DNA from: DATLAN01 sp035527455
GTDB taxonomy: Bacteria; Planctomycetota; Planctomycetia; Pirellulales; Thermoguttaceae
Reading direction: 5' to 3'
DNA: 9,920 nucleotides
Assembly (NCBI GenBank): GCA_035527455.1
Contig: DATLAN010000495.1
Span: 1 to 9,920 of the forward strand
Under the pieces are notes generated by a model that saw only the letters and a program-made list of their open reading frames with translations, was not told the origin of the DNA and made no database searches. The position numbers and the translations under genes are program-made. Of this stretch, positions 5,694-9,920 are shown in pieces (position 1 is the first letter of the stretch; every line of letters starts with the position of its first letter).

Positions 5694-6101
5694 ATGAATC
5701 GTACCTGCTTATTCGGCATCGCGATCCTTGCGGTGCTGGGCTGTCTCTTCCTCGGCGTGCAGCAGCAAGCGGCAGCGGGCGATGATGGCCCCGCCGCGTG
5801 TGCGGCCGACAAAGCCGCGAAGGCCAAGTGCGCCCTGAAGATCCCCCACCCGAACCTGCTCGCCAAACTGAAGGCGATCAAGGGCAAGAAGTGCGAGTTG
5901 AAGCCCCGCAAGGCGGCCCCCAAGTTGGCCGGACGCCTCCAGGCGCTGAAGGCCAAGATCGGCAAGGGAAAGAAGTGCGGACCGAAGGCCCGCGATGCGG
6001 CCGACGGGGCCGAAGACAGTCCGGGCGACGGTGCCGAGGACAGTCCGTCCGACGCCGCTCCGGTTCCCCCGCCGCCGGTTGCCGGCGACGCGACCACCTA
6101 A
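5694..6101 (+). CDS. Small secreted Lys/Cys-rich protein with internal duplication, unknown function
   Basis: The 135-residue product starts with a signal peptide: short MNRT, a hydrophobic core to about residue 22, and AAA-G as a likely cleavage site after residue 28. VLGC (14-17) could be read as a lipobox, but the hydrophobic core continues past it. The mature part has three zones: an Ala/Lys zone with C36, C46, C67 and C95; two related segments, LLAKLKAIKGKKC (55-67) and RLQALKAKIGKGKKC (81-95), placing KGKKC 28 residues apart; and an acidic Pro-rich tail with two GAEDSP copies. The core is strongly basic and the tail acidic. I do not recognise a family. It could be a periplasmic or surface-bound polycation, or a disulfide-bonded structural protein. 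A strong Shine-Dalgarno site, a promoter candidate and a strong terminator make it look like a separate, well-expressed unit. Confidence 0.78.
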   Translation: MNRTCLFGIAILAVLGCLFLGVQQQAAAGDDGPAACAADKAAKAKCALKIPHPNLLAKLKAIKGKKCELKPRKAAPKLAGRLQALKAKIGKGKKCGPKARDAADGAEDSPGDGAEDSPSDAAPVPPPPVAGDATT

Positions 6102-6111
6102 GCCTTCCGGA

Positions 6112-6206
6112 CGGAACCGGGGAGTTCCGCTCCTGCTACGAACGACCTCATGAATGATTCCCGCGGATTCTCCCCGGCGCCGAGGTCTGCCCTGTTGGCC
6201 TCGGCG
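6112..6206 (+). other. Two hairpins in the 3' untranslated region of the secreted protein gene
   Basis: CGGAAC (6112-6117) pairs with GTTCCG (6124-6129) 10 bases after the stop codon. CGCCGAGG (6178-6185) pairs exactly with CCTCGGCG (6199-6206) across a 13-base loop. Together with the terminator at 6226-6261 they make a structured 3' region of about 160 bases. Neither has a T-run. They may stabilise the mRNA or belong to a 3'-derived small RNA. Confidence 0.5.
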
Positions 6207-6225
6207 GCGAATGTCCGAGAAAGCC

Positions 6226-6261
6226 GAGCCGGACCTGCTCGCAGGTCCGGCTCTTTTTTTT
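6226..6261 (+). terminator. Strong intrinsic terminator
   Basis: GAGCCGGACCTGC (6226-6238) is the exact reverse complement of 6241-6253. Allowing a four-base loop leaves a 12-pair GC-rich stem, followed at once by eight T (6254-6261). This is the clearest regulatory signal in the window. It ends the transcript of the secreted protein gene, 125 bases after its stop, and separates it from the glycosyltransferase unit. Confidence 0.95.
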
Positions 6262-6293
6262 CGACACACAACCGCACCCGAGCGAGACTGGCA

Positions 6294-6323
6294 TTGGAGG
6301 GGCCTCGCATCTTGTGGTATAAA
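6294..6323 (+). promoter_or_regulatory. Candidate promoter for the glycosyltransferase/toroid operon
   Basis: TTGGAG (6294-6299), an 18-base spacer and TATAAA (6318-6323, 5 of 6 matches) lie just after the strong terminator and just before the glycosyltransferase. A start near 6330 would leave about 30 bases before the ATG at 6362, with its Shine-Dalgarno site inside that leader. Confidence 0.45.
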
Positions 6324-6350
6324 CCCCATCAGTGAACTGGCGAAGCGGAT

Positions 6351-6354
6351 GGAG
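6351..6354 (+). promoter_or_regulatory. Shine-Dalgarno site that favours the 6362 start
   Basis: GGAG at 6351-6354 lies 7 bases before the ATG at 6362. The in-frame GTG at 6332 would fall almost at the predicted transcript start and has no ribosome-binding site, so 6362 is preferred. Confidence 0.65.
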
Positions 6355-6361
6355 CCGCACC

Positions 6362-7294
6362 ATGGACGGTTGGCAGACCCAGGTGGTCACCGCGTCGGCC
6401 GCGGAGGTTGCCCCCCAGTGGCAACTCTCGGTGATCCTGCCGGCATATAACGAACAGCAGGCGATCGGCTGCGTGTTGGGAGAGATCGTCGAGGCGCTGT
6501 TGGACGAGCCGGTCCGCTACGAGATCCTCGTGGTCGACGACGGCTCGACCGACCGCACCGCCGAACTGGCCGAAGAGTTCGCCCGATCCTGCTGGCAGTG
6601 TCCGGTCCGCGTGATCCGCGGGCAGACCCGCCGCGGGGCCGGAGCCGCACGCAAGCTGGGTATCCGTCAGGCCCGGGGCCAGATCGTGGTGATGCTCGAC
6701 GCCGACGGGACCTACGACGCCCGATCGATCCCCGAACTCCTTGCCCACTTTCCCGCCTACGACCAGGTCAACGGTGCCAGGACCAGCGAACAGGGCACGC
6801 TGCCGTGGCTGCGGCGGCCCGCCAAATGGTTCATCCGCAAGCTGGCCTGCTACCTGACCGGGCACAAGATCCCCGACCTGAACACCGGCCTGAAGGCCTT
6901 CAAGCGCGACGAGATGTTGCGTTGGCTCTGGGTGGTGCCCGACGGGTTCAGTTGCGTGACCACGATGACGCTGGCCTTCCTGACCAACGGCTACGCGGTG
7001 AAATACGTCCCCACCCCCTACAAACCGCGGATCGGCCGCAGCAAGTTCCATCCGATCAAAGACACGCTGTCCTACCTGGCCACCGTGTTGCGGATGGTCC
7101 TGTACTTCCGGCCGCTGAAGGTTTTTCTGCCGCTGGCGGGCCTGGTGATCGGTGCCGGCGTGGTCAAGAGCATATTGAGTTTCCTTTGGACCGGCAGCAT
7201 GCAGGAGTCGGACGTCGTGATCATCGTGGCCGGCTTCATGACCTGCATGTTGGGTCTGCTGGCCGAAGTGATCGTGGCGCATCATCGGCGGTAA
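6362..7294 (+). CDS. Family 2 glycosyltransferase, polyprenyl-phosphate sugar synthase type, with two C-terminal membrane helices
   Basis: The 310-residue enzyme is a GT-A, GT2-family transferase of the DPM1/ArnC-like kind, which usually moves a sugar from a nucleotide donor to polyprenyl phosphate on the cytosolic face of the inner membrane. Visible motifs are LSVILPAYNE (22-31), VVDDGSTDRT (57-66), the metal-binding DADGTYD (113-119), DLNTGLKAFKRD (172-183), and GRSKFHPIKD (225-234), a position often written GxSK in this family. Two hydrophobic helices follow (about 251-275 and 284-305). The donor sugar cannot be told. An alternative GTG start at 6332 would add 10 residues. The next gene starts 30 bases after its stop, so they are probably co-transcribed and act in one glycan or glycolipid pathway. 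Confidence 0.92.
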   Translation: MDGWQTQVVTASAAEVAPQWQLSVILPAYNEQQAIGCVLGEIVEALLDEPVRYEILVVDDGSTDRTAELAEEFARSCWQCPVRVIRGQTRRGAGAARKLGIRQARGQIVVMLDADGTYDARSIPELLAHFPAYDQVNGARTSEQGTLPWLRRPAKWFIRKLACYLTGHKIPDLNTGLKAFKRDEMLRWLWVVPDGFSCVTTMTLAFLTNGYAVKYVPTPYKPRIGRSKFHPIKDTLSYLATVLRMVLYFRPLKVFLPLAGLVIGAGVVKSILSFLWTGSMQESDVVIIVAGFMTCMLGLLAEVIVAHHRR

Positions 7295-7324
7295 CTGAAA
7301 ACTCCCTACTCGAAGGACCACGCG

Positions 7325-9094
7325 ATGTCGCAGGACGTGACCGGTTCCAGCGAGGCCGTCTCGGGCCACTTCGTCGTGCCCGGCACCTGTTTCAACTCGA
7401 ATGCTTCGCCGCTTCGGCAACGCGAAGCGAACGCCGCCCGGATCGCCCGCGACCCCGTGTTGCGGAACTTCTATCTCGGTGCCGCGCTGGCCGACGTGCC
7501 GCGGCTGTTGGGGGCCGTCGATCGCAACCCGTACCGGCCGACCTACGGGTGCATGGATCGGCAGTTCTGGCACTATCGCACCAGCAGCTTCCCTTCGCAG
7601 ATGTTCCAGGAAGGCGTCTTGCCGCTGGCGCTGGTCTACTCCGTGAAACTGCCCGGCAATCGCTGGCAGGGTGATCTGCGGGTGCGCGAACTGGCCGTCG
7701 CCGCCATGCGATTCGCCGCAAGAAGCAGCCATCGCGACGGATCGTGCGACGACTACTACCCGTTTGAGCGAGCACTGGGCGCCGCCGTCTTCTCGCTGCA
7801 GGCGGCCGCCCGGGCGTATCAACTCCTCGAACTCGACGACGGGGAATTGCTCGGCTGGTTCGAGCGCCGCGCTCACTGGCTGATCCGCCACGACGAGTCG
7901 GGACATCTGGCCAACCACCAGGCGCTGGCCGCGCTGGGACTGCTGCGGGTGTGGCAAATCACCAAGACCCAAGCCTATCGCGACGCGGCCGAGGCACGCA
8001 TCCGCACGTTGCTCGACTGGCAAAGCGACGAGGGATGGTTCGAGGAGTACGGCGGCGCCGATCCGGGCTATCAGACCGTCACGATCGACTGCCTGGCCAA
8101 GATCCGGCGATTGACCGGCGCGGAACAATTGGACGAGCCGTTGCGAAAGGCCGTGGCCTTCGCACGCATGTTCCTTCATCCCGATGACAGCTACGCCGGC
8201 CAGTACGGCAGCCGGGGAACCTACCATTTCTATCCGCACGGCATGGAACTTCTGGCCGCCGATGATCCCAACGCTGCCGACCTGGCCGACGGGTTCCTCC
8301 GCGGGCTGGCCGCCGGCAAGCAGGCCGCGCTGAGCGACGACCGGATGTACGCCCATCGGCTGGGGAACCTGATCGAAGCCTACGTCGATTGGGCCCCGAC
8401 GCGACCGGCTCCGTCGCCGCAGCCCGAGACCGATTCAACCCGCTATCTCCCGCAAGCTCGACTGCTGGTGCGTCGCCGGCGGACCGCGCAGACGGTGATT
8501 TCGGCCGCCCGCGGAGGCGTGTTCAAGCATTTCGCCCCGGGCCGATCCCCGGTGAGCGACGCCGGGCTGATCGTCGAAACGGCCGACGGCCGCGCGGCCG
8601 TCTCCCAGACGCACGACCTCGAACGCCGAGTGGAAGGTATATCCAACGGCGAGGCGGCGGAAACCAAAACCTTCTCCGTCAGCGGCCCGCTTTATTGGAC
8701 CCGCTTCGAAACGGCCACGCCGATCAAGCAGGCCGTATTCCACACGGGCATGTTGCTCGCGGGGCGTTGGTGTCGCACCCTGGTCCGCCGGCTGTTGCAG
8801 CGCCGGCTGATCACCGGCCGCCGCGCGTGCCCGGTGCGTTTGACGCGGACCTTCGAGTTCCTCGGCGAGCGGGAAGCCGGCGGCGGGCCCGTGCTGCGGG
8901 TGACCGACACGATCGAGCTGACCCACCCGCGGATCCGCGTGCGGCGGATGAGCTTCGGCACCGACCACGAGACGGCCTACGTGGCGGCCTCGGGCGTCTA
9001 TCAGGAAGGCGTGCTGGCCCTCTGGACCAACCTGACCTCGTACGTCGATCAGCTCAACGCCAAGCGGCGGGTGACCGTGGTGCGCGAGTTCTGA
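7325..9094 (+). CDS. Cytosolic (alpha/alpha)-toroid plus beta-sandwich protein, heparinase II/III-like
   Basis: The 589-residue protein has no signal peptide or membrane helix. Residues about 40-355 are helix-rich with repeated Trp/aromatic patterns typical of (alpha/alpha) toroids. Residues about 375-589 are strand-rich, as in the beta-sandwich domain of heparinase II/III-type lyases. Suggestive motifs are YGCMDRQFWHYR (74-85), HLANHQALAALGL (195-207, with the Asn-His pair seen in such lyases), WFEEYGGADPGYQ (238-250) and YHFYPHGMELL (300-310), which offer Asn, His, Tyr and Glu as catalytic candidates. Known relatives cleave uronic-acid polysaccharides, but usually in the periplasm. A cytosolic one beside a glycosyltransferase might instead edit a lipid-linked glycan or be an epimerase-like enzyme. 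AAGGA (7313-7317) lies 7 bases before the ATG. The fold is moderately sure, the reaction unknown. Confidence 0.75.
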   Translation: MSQDVTGSSEAVSGHFVVPGTCFNSNASPLRQREANAARIARDPVLRNFYLGAALADVPRLLGAVDRNPYRPTYGCMDRQFWHYRTSSFPSQMFQEGVLPLALVYSVKLPGNRWQGDLRVRELAVAAMRFAARSSHRDGSCDDYYPFERALGAAVFSLQAAARAYQLLELDDGELLGWFERRAHWLIRHDESGHLANHQALAALGLLRVWQITKTQAYRDAAEARIRTLLDWQSDEGWFEEYGGADPGYQTVTIDCLAKIRRLTGAEQLDEPLRKAVAFARMFLHPDDSYAGQYGSRGTYHFYPHGMELLAADDPNAADLADGFLRGLAAGKQAALSDDRMYAHRLGNLIEAYVDWAPTRPAPSPQPETDSTRYLPQARLLVRRRRTAQTVISAARGGVFKHFAPGRSPVSDAGLIVETADGRAAVSQTHDLERRVEGISNGEAAETKTFSVSGPLYWTRFETATPIKQAVFHTGMLLAGRWCRTLVRRLLQRRLITGRRACPVRLTRTFEFLGEREAGGGPVLRVTDTIELTHPRIRVRRMSFGTDHETAYVAASGVYQEGVLALWTNLTSYVDQLNAKRRVTVVREF

Positions 9095-9229
9095 GCACCT
9101 CCCCACGCGCCGAGCCGCGACCGCCGATTGATTGCACCGGCCCCTTGCTTCGGGTAGCATATTCTTCATGCCGCTTGCAGCTTCGCGCGCACTTCCGAGA
9201 ACATCCCCCAAAGCACAGGACCGATCACC
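9095..9229. promoter_or_regulatory. Intergenic region with a promoter candidate for the FAD oxidoreductase
   Basis: TTGCAC (9132-9137, 3 of 6), a 17-base spacer and TAGCAT (9155-9160, 4 of 6) form a modest promoter candidate. TAGCAT resembles the TAGCCT proposed at 5459. AGGA (9217-9220) is 9 bases before the ATG at 9230. No terminator for the upstream gene is evident. Confidence 0.35.
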
Positions 9230-9920
9230 ATGCCCGAACACGCCAACACCCGCCGCACGTTTCTGAAAACCGTCGGCCTTTCCGCGGCGGCGCTTTCGAC
9301 CGCGCAAACGACCGCGCAAACGGCCTCCGCGGCCGAACCACCCAAACCGAGTCCGCAGCCGAGGAAGCGTCCGCCCCTGGACGGCTACGAGGTCGACGTG
9401 TTGGTGGTCGGGGGCGGGCCGGCCGGGATCGGGGCGGCGTTGGGGGCGGCCAGGCAGGGCGTGAAAACCCTGTTGATCGAAAACCACGCCTTCTTCGGCG
9501 GCGTGGCCGCGTGGTGCCTGGGCATGCCCATCAACCAGATGCGCCCCGCCGGCCAGCCCCGCGGCGACGTCCACGAACTCATCCTGGCCAGGCTCCAGGC
9601 CCTGGGTCCTCAGGCCGTACGCCTCGGCAAGCACGAACTCTTCTGCAACGTCGATTACCTGAAGGTCGCCGTGCTCGACGCGCTGGACGAGGTCGGCTGC
9701 CAGTACCTGGTCCACACCCAAGCCATCGACGCGGTGGTCCAGAGCGGGCGGATCACCGGCGTGGTGGTGGGCACGAAGGACGGCCCGGCCACGATCCGCG
9801 CCAAGGCCGTGGTCGATTGCACCGGCGACGCCGACGTGGCCGCCTTCGCCGGGGCCGAGACGATGAAGGAGACCGGCAACCTCTCGCCCAACACGCTCTG
9901 CCTGAACCTGGCCAACGTCG
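9230..9920 (+). CDS. Tat-exported FAD-dependent oxidoreductase, 3'-truncated
   Basis: The frame is open from ATG 9230 to the window end, giving 230 residues. A twin-arginine signal, TRRTFLKT (7-14), precedes an Ala-rich segment, so the protein is probably exported folded with its cofactor. A Pro/Lys-rich linker (36-50) leads to the dinucleotide-binding fold VDVLVVGGGPAGIGAALGAA (55-74), followed by the Glu of LLIENHAFFGG (E84) that usually contacts the FAD ribose. CTGDADVAAFAGAE (197-210) is the second FAD motif. This is the FAD_oxidored family, common in planctomycetes and related to succinate dehydrogenase flavoproteins. The substrate is unknown, though carbohydrate-related roles are often inferred from context. 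The substrate-binding part lies beyond the window. Confidence 0.92.
   Translation, partial: MPEHANTRRTFLKTVGLSAAALSTAQTTAQTASAAEPPKPSPQPRKRPPLDGYEVDVLVVGGGPAGIGAALGAARQGVKTLLIENHAFFGGVAAWCLGMPINQMRPAGQPRGDVHELILARLQALGPQAVRLGKHELFCNVDYLKVAVLDALDEVGCQYLVHTQAIDAVVQSGRITGVVVGTKDGPATIRAKAVVDCTGDADVAAFAGAETMKETGNLSPNTLCLNLANV
9299..9322 (+). repeat. Two-copy perfect 12-bp in-frame tandem repeat in the Tat signal region
   Basis: ACCGCGCAAACG occurs at 9299-9310 and again at 9311-9322, encoding TAQT twice (residues 24-31) at the end of the twin-arginine signal. It is a small slippage-type duplication in a tolerant region near the expected cleavage site. Confidence 0.85.

Noticed and set aside
6329..8356. 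Minus-strand open frame of 675 codons across the glycosyltransferase and toroid genes
   Set aside because: It spans two unrelated plus-strand genes and their gap, which is typical of antisense shadows in GC-rich DNA.
8435..9721. Minus-strand open frame of 428 codons over the toroid gene end and the oxidoreductase start
   Set aside because: It overlaps a clear Tat signal and FAD-binding motif on the plus strand and has no recognisable domain.
1..9920. CRISPR array, tRNA, rRNA, insertion sequence or phage genes
   Set aside because: No regularly spaced repeats, cloverleaf sequences, transposase or phage-like products were seen on either strand.

Overview
This GC-rich window (clearly above 60% G+C by eye) reads as the chromosome of a planctomycete, probably from the Pirellulales/Thermogutta side of the phylum. 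The main clue is a protein with an N-terminal Cys-rich zinc ribbon, a proline-rich linker, a GYF_2 domain and a C-terminal membrane helix, an architecture typical of planctomycetes. Tat-exported oxidoreductases and SMP-30-like sugar-lactonase proteins are also abundant there. All nine convincing genes lie on the plus strand. The first and last are cut by the window edges.

Layout: (1) 1-531, the C-terminal part of an SMP-30/gluconolactonase-type beta-propeller. (2) 633-1898, a Memo-family protein (AmmeMemoRadiSam system protein B) with an N-terminal domain resembling PqqD/RRE. A TTGACA promoter candidate and a 14-bp perfect hairpin precede it. (3) 1993-2952 and 2949-4439, a translationally coupled pair overlapping by ATGA: the zinc-ribbon/GYF_2 membrane protein and a P-loop ATPase with two membrane helices between Walker A and Walker B, as in KAP NTPases. 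(4) 4533-5138, a lipoprotein with an NTF2-like appearance. (5) 5139-5693, a 555-base gene-free stretch with dense inverted repeats, one pair in pseudoknot topology, followed by a TTGACA promoter candidate. (6) 5694-6101, a small secreted Lys/Cys-rich protein in what looks like its own transcription unit, ending at a very clear intrinsic terminator (6226-6261). (7) 6362-7294 and 7325-9094, a two-gene unit: a family 2 polyprenyl-phosphate-type glycosyltransferase and a cytosolic protein of probable (alpha/alpha)-toroid plus beta-sandwich (heparinase-like) fold. (8) From 9230 to the window end, a Tat-exported FAD-dependent oxidoreductase.

How the genes relate: the strongest functional link is the ATGA-coupled GYF_2 protein and membrane ATPase, which probably work together at the inner membrane in an unknown process. 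The lipoprotein follows 93 bases later and may or may not belong with them. The glycosyltransferase and toroid protein are 30 bases apart and probably share a surface-glycan or glycolipid role. The remaining genes look independent. The best candidates for something undescribed are the GYF_2/ATPase pair, the PqqD-like/Memo fusion, the Lys/Cys-rich secreted protein, and the structured intergenic region near 5230-5350.
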